This document shows, one piece after another, positions 11,211 to 22,005 of a DNA stretch of 64,000 bases. The notes under the pieces are model-generated. The model was not told the origin of the DNA. It worked only from the letters and a program-made list of their open reading frames with translations, and ran no database searches. Both the position numbers and the translations under genes were made by a program. Within the stretch, counting starts at the first letter, position 1. Each line of letters begins with the position of its first letter. Source of the DNA: Selaginella tamariscina (Eukaryota > Streptophyta > Lycopodiopsida > Selaginellales > Selaginellaceae); contig PUQB01000008.1 of NCBI GenBank assembly GCA_003024785.1, positions 126,868 to 190,867 of the forward strand. Direction: 5' to 3'.

Positions 11211-12827
11211 TTGTCTAGGCGCTCTTACTTTGCACCAAGCCCGGGCGATCCTGCATTTGACTGTCAAAGGCAAGTGTTGTTGGGTCCTGATCGTTTCCGA
11301 CTTGCGGCACTGCAGGTTCATCAGGCTCCAGCAAATTCAACACTCATACAGGACATCCGTTCGCAGTTGGCTACAGACGACTTGGCAAAGAATGTGTTCT
11401 CACACATTCATCATGACGTTGCAAGTTCCTCTTCCTCCAGTTCCCGTCCAAACTACAACATGTTCACCATACAGGATGGACTCTTGTACCGGGAAGGTCT
11501 CCTGTACGTTCCTGTTGGTATTTCCAGGACTCGTGTGGTACAGGATTGTCATGATACCCCGGCTACAGGACATTTTGGTGTGGCCAAGACAGTGGAGTTG
11601 GTGACTCGCAACTATTGGTGGCCTGGGTTGCGAGGTTTTGTGGAGAGGTTTGTACGGAATTGTGACACTTGTAGCAGGTCAAAGATGCCTCATCATGCAC
11701 CCTCTGGTCTTCTTCATCCTCTTCCTGTTCCGTCTGCTCCTTGGAGATCCATTTCTATGGATTTCCTCACAGATCTTCCTCCTTCTCGTGGATTTGATGC
11801 AGTTCTTGTGGTGGTTGACCGTTTCACCAAGCAGGCTCATTTTCTACCCTGCAACAAAACAGCTACATGTCAGACAACTGCCGAGTTGGTGATCCGCAAG
11901 GTGTTCCGACATCATGGTCTTCCTGAGAGCATTGTTTCTGATCGAGGTCCACAATTCATGTCCAAGTTTTGGCGAGAGCTTCTTCGAAGTCTACAGGTTA
12001 AAGCGGATCTTTCTTCAGGATATCACCCACAAACCGATGGGCAGTCCGAACGCACAATTCAGACCTTAGAACAGTATCTTCGTTGCTTCATCAGTTACCA
12101 GCAGGACAACTGGTTGGACCTTCTTCCAATGGCGGAGTTTGCCTACAACAACTCCGTCCACGCATCTACAGGACAGACACCTTTCTTTGCTCTTACAGAC
12201 CACCATCCACGTTTTGACTTTGCTCCTCCCGCTTCTCCTTCTTCCGCTCCTGCAGTACAGGATCGTCTTCAGCATCTTCGGCAGGTAGAGGATGATCTCC
12301 AAGTTCATCTTCAACATGCACAGGAACGATACAAGCATCATGCTGATGCTCACCGTCAGTCGGCACCTGCATATAAGATTGGTGATCTCGTGTGGCTTCT
12401 TCGTCGACACATTCGCACCAATAGGCCTTCTTCTAAGTTGGATTTTCAACGATTGGGCCCTTATAGGATCGTGGCGGAGGTAAATCCTGTAACTTTTCGA
12501 CTCGAGTTACCATCCACGGTGAAACTTCATCCTGTGTTTCACACCTCTTTGTTGGAGCCGTATCATCCTTCTTCTCTTCCCGGTCGTGTTTCTTCTCTTC
12601 CCCCTCCTGTGGTCATTGACACTGAACCTGAGTACGAAGTTGCAACCATCCTTGACTCTCGTCTTCATCGTCACCAACTCCAATACTTGGTGGATTGGAA
12701 AGGGTACCTGCCTACTGATCGCACTTGGGAACCTGCATCCAACTTACTCCATGCTTCTTCCAAGGTTGCCTTCCATCGGCATTATCCTGCTAAACCAGGT
12801 CCCAAGACTCGTGGAACTTGTCTTTAG
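11211..12827 (+). CDS. Gypsy element C integrase and chromodomain, intact 538-codon frame
   Basis: The best-preserved pol segment. In order: an HHCC zinc-binding domain (GHFGVAKTVELV...WWPGLRGFVERFVRNCDTC), the rve core with an acidic triad in SMDFLTDLP, VSDRGPQFMSKFW and QTDGQSERTIQ, a GPY/F module (LGPYRIVAEV ... HPVFHTSLLEPY) and a C-terminal chromodomain (EYEVATILDSR ... VDWKGYLPTDRTWEP). This is the chromovirus branch of Ty3/gypsy. It would normally be the C-terminal part of a pol polyprotein; upstream RT is broken, so independent expression is unlikely. It ends 12 bp before the 3' LTR. Confidence 0.85.
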   Translation: MSRRSYFAPSPGDPAFDCQRQVLLGPDRFRLAALQVHQAPANSTLIQDIRSQLATDDLAKNVFSHIHHDVASSSSSSSRPNYNMFTIQDGLLYREGLLYVPVGISRTRVVQDCHDTPATGHFGVAKTVELVTRNYWWPGLRGFVERFVRNCDTCSRSKMPHHAPSGLLHPLPVPSAPWRSISMDFLTDLPPSRGFDAVLVVVDRFTKQAHFLPCNKTATCQTTAELVIRKVFRHHGLPESIVSDRGPQFMSKFWRELLRSLQVKADLSSGYHPQTDGQSERTIQTLEQYLRCFISYQQDNWLDLLPMAEFAYNNSVHASTGQTPFFALTDHHPRFDFAPPASPSSAPAVQDRLQHLRQVEDDLQVHLQHAQERYKHHADAHRQSAPAYKIGDLVWLLRRHIRTNRPSSKLDFQRLGPYRIVAEVNPVTFRLELPSTVKLHPVFHTSLLEPYHPSSLPGRVSSLPPPVVIDTEPEYEVATILDSRLHRHQLQYLVDWKGYLPTDRTWEPASNLLHASSKVAFHRHYPAKPGPKTRGTCL

Positions 12828-12838
12828 GGAGGAGGTGC

Positions 12839-13452
12839 TGTCACGACCCGATACAGAATACAGGATTCCGGATACAGGATATGGGTTGCAGGACTTTCCT
12901 ACAGGATATTCCTACCAAGATTCCGGACACAGGATTCGGTTGCAGGATATTCCTACAGGATATGCCACAGGATTGCCTAGAGGATAAGGGACATGTGGAC
13001 TCATCTTAGCCTCTGCATGCATGCAATCACTTTTGCATGCATGCAACCACTTTTAGCACTCATGCCTAGATTAGCTCTTGGAGTTGTGAGCATAAAAGCT
13101 CCGACCTAATTGTTGTACAATTAGTTACTATCAACACCAGTCTTACTACGATCAATCTCGTCTTGTCTTGTTCTTGTCTTGTTTCCTGTCCTGTTCCTGG
13201 CTCGCTCCTGTTTCCTGTCCTGCTCCTGGATCCTGTCCTGCTCCTGGATCATGTCCTGCTTCTATCTTGTTCCTGGATCTTGTCCTGCACTTTCCTGTCT
13301 TGCTCCCGAATCCTATCCTGATCCTGTCTTGCTTCTAGATCCATCCTGTTCCTATTCCTAGTTCCTGTCCTGCTCCCGGTCCTGTTCCTGAGTCAAGCCT
13401 TCCTGTCCTTGGAATCCTGTTCTCTTCTTGGTTCCTGGATTGTGGCTTGACA
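12839..13452 (+). repeat. 3' LTR of gypsy element C
   Basis: 614 bp, starting TGTCACGACCC right after a purine tract (agggaggaggtgc) and ending GGCTTGACA. It is followed by CCTAG (13453-13457), which also precedes the 5' LTR (7663-7667). This 5-bp target duplication defines the insertion of element C into the gag of element B. Near identity of the two LTRs suggests a fairly recent insertion relative to B. Confidence 0.9.
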
Positions 13453-14052
13453 CCTAGCTCCAGTGACTCTTGATGATGCTTTGAGGCTGGCACAACGATA
13501 TGAGTAATCACCTTTCCCACTTGCATCTTCACGTTCTTCATTCCACTTCATGTTGGGGATGGACCTACTCCGATGAAGGTTGATGATGTTGTTGCTCATG
13601 TACCAGCACAAGGTTGGGCCCATGGACGTGCAGTTCGTTGTTGGGCATGTGATGAGGTTGGACACATGTATCGGCGCTGTCAACGGGTTCCCGATTGGCA
13701 TCCCCCATTTCCTTCCAGGAAACGACAAATCACATGAGCAGGGGGGTCCTTGTGCAAATAAATTATGATCCCTCCGTCTTTCTTTCAGAAGTATCATCAA
13801 GGGGTTCACTCGGCACCAGTTCATTCGGTCTTCACTTTTCAAGCTCGATTTAATCACACGCCACGTCCTGTTTTCCTTTTAATGTTGGTGGATACAGGTT
13901 CGAGTTTATCCTTTATTTCTCAGTCTGTTGCTACACGTTGCAGCTTTCATTTGTGTTGTGCGGTAGAATCAGTCTTCATTTTGTATGGCAACGGACACAC
14001 TCATGCTTGTTCGCGAGATGAAGTTGATATTGTTGTTCGTATTTCTCTGTAG
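13453..14052 (+). pseudogene. Gypsy element B gag end (zinc knuckle) and protease start
   Basis: Element B resumes here. The gag end (DDALRLAQRYE) is followed by a CCHC zinc knuckle CWACDEVGHMYRRC (about 13632-13675), which binds nucleic acid. A retropepsin segment with LVDTGSSLSFIS lies at about 13888-13920. The frames differ between these motifs and stops intervene, so the copy is dead. The protease is cut at 14053 by a ~340-bp AT-rich insertion. Confidence 0.75.
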
Positions 14053-14389
14053 AAAGTATTTATAAATAAATTAACATGTTGATAAGGAAATGATTTCATT
14101 TGTAATTATGTTTGATAGTATTTTTTAATTATTGTAAACTATTTTTAGAAAGAAGAATAATATGAATATTTTAAGATTTTTAGGAATATTCCTTACTAAG
14201 CAAGGTTTTTAAAGGATTAATTTGTTAATTAATTAATATTTAAGGCTTAATTATATATTAATTAAATAATTAATTTTTAATTAAAACTTAAGTATTAATT
14301 AGCAATTTATTTTATATTCCCATTTTCACGTATCATGCCCATTTTAGTTACAACATGCATGTGTGAACAATCGTGAGCTTGAGCTTTAA
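14053..14389. mobile_element. AT-rich insertion in element B, 9-bp direct repeats (possible MITE)
   Basis: 337 bp of AT-rich non-coding DNA between TCTCTGTAG (14044-14052) and TCTCTGTGG (14390-14398). Removing it plus one repeat rejoins the protease of element B (…VVRIS then a VVPSQAFHFILGMDWL segment). Nine-base duplications are typical of Mutator-like elements. I could not see clear terminal inverted repeats, so the class is uncertain; the insertion itself is well supported. Confidence 0.6.
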
Positions 14390-17300
14390 TCTCTGTGGGT
14401 GGTGCCGAGTCAAGCTTTTCATTTTATTCTTGGTATGGATTGGTTGACTCGCAATCATGCCAAGTGTGACTTCGAAAAGTCTTTACTCTATTTGACTCTC
14501 CCTCATCTTTCTTCCATTCTTCTTACTTCTATTCCACTTCGTCCATCTGCTTCCACCTTGCTTGCATCACTTTTGTTTCACCTTTACTTCCAACCATCTT
14601 CTCTTTATGTTTCTCATTTCCCTCTCTGGATCCATTAGATGATCGTCGTGCTGCAGTCATTAATCAACTCAAGAAGGAGTATACTGATTTTTTTAAATTT
14701 GACTTGTCATCTGGAACCAAGATTGCAACACGCCACCCTATTCCAATTGGGGATGGTAGGCCAATCAAAGTACTTGTGTGGCATCGATCACCAAAGGAGC
14801 TCAAGATCTTACGAGTGAATGTTAAAAAGATGTTGGAGAAAGGTGTTATCCGAAAATCTCAAAGTCCTTGGGCATGCGAACCTCATCTTGTGACGAAGCC
14901 GGATGGGAGCATTCGATTCTACATTGACTATCGCTCATTAAATGATGTAACTATTTCAGATGTGTACCCACTTTCTCATACTGCAAACTTTTTGGATCGA
15001 CTGGGGCGGAACCATTGGTTCACCAAGTTAGATCTCACTTCTGAATATTGGCAAGTTCCAATGGTTGACATGGACATTCCTAAGTCTGCTTTTTAGACAC
15101 CATTTGGCCTATACGAGTTCTTGGTGATGCCTTTCGGTTTGAGCAATGCTCCAGCAACTTTTCAACGTATGATGGACGAGTTCTCTGCGATATGCTAGAG
15201 GTGACTGCCGACTTCATCGATGAGGTTTTAATTCATTCGGATGGAACATGGGAGGAGCATGTCGGTGATGTACGCAAGGTTTTGGATCGGTTGTAGGAAG
15301 TTGGTTTGAAGTTGAAGTTGTCTAAGTGTGTGTTTGGATCCAAGGACACCACTTATTTGGTTCACGTGAAGGTTTGCAAGTCGATCCTGACAAACTAGTT
15401 GCATTTTGAAGTTCCCTACGCCAAAGTATGTGAATGATGTGCAACGCTTTCTTGGCAAGGTACAATATCTATGTCGTTTTGTGAATCATCTTTCAGATTG
15501 TACTGCACCGTTGCGGGCGTTGTTGAAGTCGTTAATGACTTTTTTGTTTGGTCTAAGGATTGCAAGCATGCAGTTGCAGATCTCAAAGAGCTATTGACGA
15601 CTCCTCTAGTTTTGGCGTACCCGGATTACACTCGTCCTTTCATCTTATGTGTAGATGCTTCTAACATCGGTCTCAATGGCGTATTGATGCAGGAGAGTAT
15701 GAGTGTTCCTAGCCAATAACATCCCATTGCGTACATCAACTGTACATTGTAGCCAGCAGAGGTGAACTACTCCACAATAAAAAAAGAGTGTCTAGCAGCA
15801 GTTTGGAGTTTTGAGAAGCTCCATGCCTACTTGCATGGTTCGCGGACGTTGTTGGAAGGCGATCATGCAGCAGTCACTTCATTGCTGAAGCGGAAGAATT
15901 TGATTGATCATATTGCTCGGTGGGCCTTGAAACTTCAAATTTATGACTTTGAAGTTATTCATCGCCTAGGAAGTTCCATAGCTAATGCTGATGCTCTTTC
16001 TTGGGCTCCTCTTCCACCTTCTCTCTCTTCTTTTGCCCCAGAGGAACCATTGTTTCAACATCATTGAACTTTTTGGACAAAGATTCCATACCATCAGCAG
16101 TTGTTGTGCTTGACGTTCAGTGTCCACAAAATGCAGAGTTAGATTTGTCGTCTTTGGATGAGGTTTGGGAAGTTCAGAAGGTTGAACCGTGGATTTGAAG
16201 GCTTCGTGATGAGTTTGAGAATCCTGCATCACTTACTGATGACTTGCCTTTCAGGCATTTATATTCACAATATCGCCTTCAGGACGGCCTTCTTTATTTT
16301 GTGGGGACTGATCCGGATGATCATTTGCGGTTGGTGGTGCCTTCGATCTTCATTCCACGCTTCCTCCATACTTATCATGACTCTCCTATTGTTGGCGGGC
16401 ACATGGGACATCGTCATGTGATGGAGAAGCTGCGCAAATCTTTCTATTGGTTAGAGTTGCGAGGAGATGTGATTTAATATGTGTGTAGCTATGTGTGGTG
16501 CCAAGCTCGCAATACTCCCCCGTGTGCTTCGGAAGAACGGTTGGAGTCAATTGCAGTTTCTTGTCCGTTTAAGTTGGTGGCATTTGATTTGATGAGATCT
16601 TTTCTGCAGTCAACTGCTGGTAACGAGTATGTTATTATTGCTTCTGATTACCTAATTTGTTAGGTAGAAGTTGGTGCTCTTTCTAGTGTGACTACTTCTG
16701 CTGTTAGTCAATTTCTCCTTAATTGGACTGTGCAAATTCTCTCAGATAATGGTTTTGCATTTATGGCTGAGGCATTTCATGTTTTGATGTCTCGACTAGT
16801 GATATGCCACATGTTCACAAGTGCTTATCATCCTTAGACAGATGGTTTGGTGGAACGGCTCATCAGAACCTTCAAGGGAATGATCACGAAGTATGTAAAC
16901 TTTCAATATTCGGATTGGGATGGTTATCTACATTTCTCCGATATGCTTATGTCACTGGAGTACAAAGTTCTATTGGTACTTCCCCATATAAGCTCTTGTA
17001 TGGCCATGACCCGGTGTTGCCAACAGAGTTGGGTTTGCCTTCTCGATTACCACAAGTTGCTAAATGCTAGGTCATGGGATCGGTATCTGACGAACATTCT
17101 TCCATTGGTTTGTTTGGAGTCAGCAAAACACTTGAGCCGCATAAGTAGGACAATAACAACGCTACAACTCGTACCATCATCCTCCTACGGAGTACAAGGT
17201 TGAGGAACTGGTGTTACTTCATTTTCCCAAGCTTACGATACGTGATTTAGTTAAGAGTCTCCTTCCTTAGTAAAAAGGACCGTATTGAGTGCTACGGCAA

Positions 17301-17503
17301 GTAGGACATCAAGTTTATGCAGTTCGGCACGATTCAACCCAATCCTCTGAAGATTGTACATGTCCAACAGTTGAAGCGTTTTGTGCAACGGGAACAAGTT
17401 GTGCCACCTACAAATCCACTAGTGCCTCCTCCTGATGTTCCTCCAGATTTGGGCTTATCTACAAGAGAACCCTAACCAACTTACATCCTTCCAAGAGGAG
17501 GGA
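14390..17503 (+). pseudogene. Gypsy element B pol: protease end, RT, RNase H, integrase (broken)
   Basis: A degenerate Ty3/gypsy pol. Landmarks in order: protease end ILGMDWLTRNHAKCDF (about 14425-14475); RT from 14704 with an RKSQSPWACEPHLVTKPDGS segment and DYRSLNDVTI, then a MPFGLSNAP segment near 15128-15155 and a damaged YxDD region near 15205-15240; RNase H (about 15590-15720 and 15762-16050); an integrase zinc-binding region (HDSPIVGGHMGHRHV ... YVWCQ, 16375-16505); and the PYKLLYGHDPVLPTEL landmark near 16985-17030. Many stops and frame changes separate them. It is older than element C by its decay and by being the host of the insertion. Confidence 0.8.
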
Positions 17504-17507
17504 TGAT
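17494..17507 (+). other. Polypurine tract of gypsy element B
   Basis: A purine-rich aagaggagggatga directly precedes TGTAAGATCC, the apparent start of the 3' LTR. It marks the end of the internal region of element B. Confidence 0.55.
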
Positions 17508-17700
17508 GTAAGATCCATGTGTACGGCTGCATGTGCACATACTATTATTAGCATAGTGGTTTTTAATAACCATCGAATTGATTTCAAGCTGGACCACTCG
17601 CTCTTTATATAAGTTAGGGTTTCTCATACACATTTCTATATTCTGAGCTCTCACACTGGGATAAAACATAAATGGATAAGATGACTGAATTTCTATTTCT
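17508..17700 (+). repeat. 3' LTR of gypsy element B (left part; right end not resolved)
   Basis: Begins TGTAAGATCC after the polypurine tract and contains a TATA-box-like ctttatataag at about 17604-17614, as expected for the U3/R region. No second copy of this LTR is in the window, because the 5' end of element B is replaced by the antisense LTRs, so the right boundary and target duplication cannot be set; 17700 is a rough limit. Confidence 0.5.
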
Positions 17701-20660
17701 TTTTTTAGTAAGTTTTACTTTTAGTTTAGGTTTATTCTTTTAGAAGTTTTTTCAAAAGAGCGATATAATGTTTGGAACAAACTTGTGGTGTTTAAAGTTG
17801 AATAATAATATAAACAGATTCATATTTGAAAAAAAATCATTTCATATATTTTTAAATAAATATTTAAGGAATAGAATAACTTATTATAATATTAATTAAT
17901 AAAGAGCAAACAGATGTGCATACTATACAAATCTAGCGTGTATCACATATAGAACTACAGTTGTATACTAAATATAAACTATAATAAATACTTACACATA
18001 TGCTTCTAGAAACATGCCTGTGTGTGTGTAGTATTTTCTAGTTTGTTTTATTCTCTCTCTTTCTTTCTCATGTTTTAAAACTCTTCAGAATTGCATCATC
18101 TCAGAGATTTCTAATATATATATATATATTCTACAATATTATATGTAAGTTTGCATAAGCTTGACCAGATTCCATTTAAGCTTGCAAGGACACTGAATCT
18201 GATACTCCGAATCCTGGCAGTATACAACGTTGTATTCAACACTTTAAAGCTGGCTATGGTGGAACCATCAGCTTTTGAAGCACCTAAGTTCATGTTATTT
18301 TATAAATATAATAATTTTCTATAATATTGTAATGATTACAATATTATATAGAATATTCTCATTCATAACACTTCTATAGTTTTAAACTATTAAGTGCTCT
18401 TTATTAAATAATTATTTATATTTGATGTATCAAAACATTATCGTTTGAACTGGTGCATTGTTCTTTCCGGTGCTTAAAATTTAGAATTAATATTGTACTT
18501 ATTTATGTGAACATATCAAAACTTCAGTTTGTAACTGCTTTCATTGCTATAATTTTTAAATCTTTATTTTACATAACATCTTTAAAATGAAACAATTTTG
18601 ATAATAATAAAATGAAAACGAAACATTCTAAACAAGATAATTATTAAATATAGTGAAGTATTCAAGTTTACTTTAACTATTTAAACTAAATTAGTTTATT
18701 AGTTTAAATAAATTAAACTAATTTAATCTTTTCAAGGTTCCCGAGGGAATAAATAAACTAGAAGTTAATTATTTATCAGACATTAAACGTGTATAGGACG
18801 TGAACAAGTATTTTATATTAAAACATTGATGTTGCTCGCCGTATGATATGTATACGAGGATGCGGCTGTAATGTGAACCTGACGTTCAAATTTTAATGGT
18901 ATATTCGAACACTTTTAACAGTATATTCGAACCATAACGATAAGTTATAACGTCCCTTTATATTGCACTTTTCTTAATATATTATTTATAATATATCTAT
19001 ATAATTTATTGATATAGAAAATCACAAATTACACATTTATATTAAGAAAAGTGCAATATAAATTTTACATATACTTTGCACTTATACTTAAACACACAAC
19101 TAATTTCAACCTCAATTTTAAAAAAAATATATATCATTATATTTATTATTAATTTTTATTATCAAAAATTTTGAAAAATTAAATTTAAATTAAAAAATTT
19201 AAATATATATAGATTTTTAAAATATATATTTTAAATATAAAATATGCATTTTTAGAGGAATTAAGGGTTGTCCGTGTAAGGTCCTTATAATATTATATGT
19301 AAGACAACCTTGAGCAGGAGGCTTACAAGGACACTGAATAGTGATCCTCCATATCCTCAACAGTGTACAACCTTCTGTACAAGCTCTCTTTAACCTTGTT
19401 CCCTGCTACCTTGGAGTCCTCAGCTTTTCCAGGACCATGTTCATGTTATTTGAAATATATATATAAATAATAGTCTATGATTAAATAATTATTAAAACAT
19501 CACATTCGCTATTTATACATTGATATTTTACTAATTAAGTACATTCTACATGTTTGACGCCAACACCTGGTTAAACGTTTTTCTTATATCCTGGGGATTG
19601 ACAATTCTTATGCAACAGTCCTTGTAGCATTTACTCAAACGTGCTACATAAATAAATAAAATATATAAATATAAAAAAACAATTATGTAAATACAGAAAA
19701 TCACCAGGATTTTTTGCAGGGAAATTCTTGCAAGTTGGTAAGGCAGATATTCCTATTAAACCTTTCATTTTCTTAACATCCGTAGATTGACCATTATACA
19801 GTATATAAACCAAAATACCGTACATGCATTTACATACACACCGAAAGTTCATACTTTGAAAGCAACAGGCTCCTTCAACTTCTTGAGACATCTGAACAGT
19901 CAGATCAAAATTCGCAAGCTTTCGGCAATCCCTTTTGACTTTAATATATTTACTCATATATATACAATACACACATACATACACATATGTGTATGTGTAT
20001 ATATATATATATATAGTAGAGATAGCTGGTAAGGATGTGACACCTTTTTTAAAAAAATTTAACTTTGAAGTCTGCCTTGCTGTGTTACGTGTTACGGTCC
20101 TTGAAGCAAGTGCTTTTTTTATAATACTGATAAGTTTAAGGGAGTTTAAGGGCGTTTTGTGGGGTTTAAGGGAGTTTAGTGTCGAGGTTTGACTCTAGTC
20201 AAGGGACATAGACAGCAACAGGGATTGCCATAGCTACCGACCCCGTAAGCTTGCAGACGCAGTCCCACAGGTTACTTATATACAATGTATGGTGTATATA
20301 TATCCATGTACGTATATACGTATTTTAAATGTGCGATTTTTTGATATTTTACTACTGGCGGTGTATACATCGTATGGAAAACCACCTTATGTCGGACATT
20401 GTTTAGAGTGATTTCTCTAAATAACTATTTCAATCTGCACCATTCGCTATATTTAAAAGAAAATCTTAGCCGCACGATGTGGCCATTTATTATATATACA
20501 GCTTCTAGAAGATGGAGATTCTGTATATTGGTTTATAGACATTAAGAAAAAAAGGCTGAATGCCATGTTTAATTGATCAGAAAATTTGGTTAAGATACAA
20601 CATTTGGTTGACTCAAGTCAACCAAAGGAAAAATTAAAAAGAAAAAAAATGTCAGGAAAA
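17701..20660. other. AT-rich intergenic region with repeats, no gene recognised
   Basis: About 3 kb of AT-rich DNA. It holds a perfect 25-bp inverted repeat (18957-18981 and 19038-19062), two diverged copies of a ~170-bp segment (about 18130-18300 and 19285-19460), and TA-rich microsatellites near 18115-18130 and 19995-20015. No protein domain was recognised in any frame. Confidence 0.6.
18957..19062. repeat. Perfect 25-bp inverted repeat with 56-bp spacer
   Basis: The arms 18957-18981 (tttatattgcacttttct...) and 19038-19062 are exact reverse complements over 25 bases. In transcript form they would give a long perfect hairpin stem with an AT-rich 56-nt loop. It could be a small MITE or a foldback remnant, or less likely a small-RNA precursor. 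Confidence 0.85.
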
Positions 20661-22005
20661 TTATAAAAAAATAAAAATAAAAAAAAAAAAATCAGCTAGG
20701 AGGGGCTGCCTATCAGAAGCAAGAGTAAGTATAGCACTTGCAAGGTTATTAACGGCTGTGATGAGTCCCTCCATACCTTGTCGGGAGATCTCAGCCTTTG
20801 CTTCCTCAAGAACAAGCTTACGTTCCTCTACACTGAGAATATCCCTGTGCCTCTTATCCTTCCTCTCTTCACACGCTAGAAGCGTTTGTGTTAACTCGTA
20901 CGCACTCTTGGAGAGCGTGGGTGCTAACTCGTGTGTATCTGTAGACATTCGTTGCCTCTTTGGCGAGCGCCGCTCTGTGTCACTTCCTTCGCTATCTGTA
21001 CCCTTTGAAGCTTCTGCATAAACAAATGCTTTGTTTAGCACATACATACGTGCGTGTGCGTACAATGTCAAACAATATATAGTTAAGTGAAACTTAAGGT
21101 CTTGTTAGGTGTACATAATATATTACAGTATATACGTATGCATGTTTGGTGTGACATCCACAAGATTTTGCGAAGAAGTAGGTGTACATTGTACATGTAC
21201 AACGATTTTATAATTCAGACTCTAAGACACATGTCGAGATACGAGATTAGCATAGAGATTTGCTTCTAACAAACTTTGGATAAACCCATATATATGTGCG
21301 CGTTTGTGCGTGTAGAAATCTACACATACACATACAATGTATAGAGAGATTCATACGTATGAGTCAAACTTTGACATTGTGTATAACACAAAGTCGTATA
21401 ATTTGGAGAAAATGAAACAAATTGGACAATAGAAATGAAATTCTTACCTGCAGGAGGAGGAGGGGGCTGTACAGGAGGCAGAGGTGCAGAACTCGGGCCG
21501 GGCAGATGCATCGGAGGAGTATATACATGTCTAATCTGTTGGGGAATGTGGGATTCCTGTACAGCAGGCTTGGGCCTCTTATCGACCACTTCGTGCAAGG
21601 CATCATAGACTTGGATAATCATATTGGAGGGAAGCCCTCTCTCTTTCCTTTCGTGTTTCTCGAGCTGCCAGTAGCTCTTTGAACCTGGCTGCACCTTGGA
21701 TTCATACTCCCTCACCTTCTTGTAATCCCTGAGCAAATTATCCCATTTATCATTGCACTGGTTCTGGCTCCTTTGACACCCATGTTTCCAGCAGTGATTC
21801 TCAACCCATTTCCATCTAAACTCTGCAGACTTGCCTTTCTCTTTCTCCCCTCCCTTGAGTCGTCTCTCATCGTCAAGTTTCTTGGCCTGGATCAGTATCA
21901 TTGTCTCCTGCAATGTCCAGTTTCCCTTCCTGTATTCCCTCCCGCCTGCACCCCCAGACTCAATCTCAATCTCTGAGGGACAATTCCACTGCTGGGCTCT
22001 GCCAT
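20661..22005 (-). CDS. Trihelix (Myb/SANT-like) transcription factor, ASR3-like
   Basis: A plant trihelix DNA-binding protein in two exons: about 21448-22005 and 20661-21013 (GT-AG intron). The DNA-binding domain starts at GNWTLQETMILIQ and continues through FRWKWVENHCW and QNQCNDKWDNLLRDYKKV, with regularly spaced tryptophans. A proline-rich linker (LPPVQPPPPPAG) and an acidic/basic C-terminal half with a charged helix (EERKLVLEEAKAEISRQ) follow, as in ASR3-like repressors. The best start is ATG at 22005 (MAEPSSG), but it is one base out of frame with the domain; a lost C in the run at 21977-21979 would join them. The C-terminus reads into an A/T-run and its true stop is uncertain. It acts in the nucleus; target genes are unknown. 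Confidence 0.75.
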
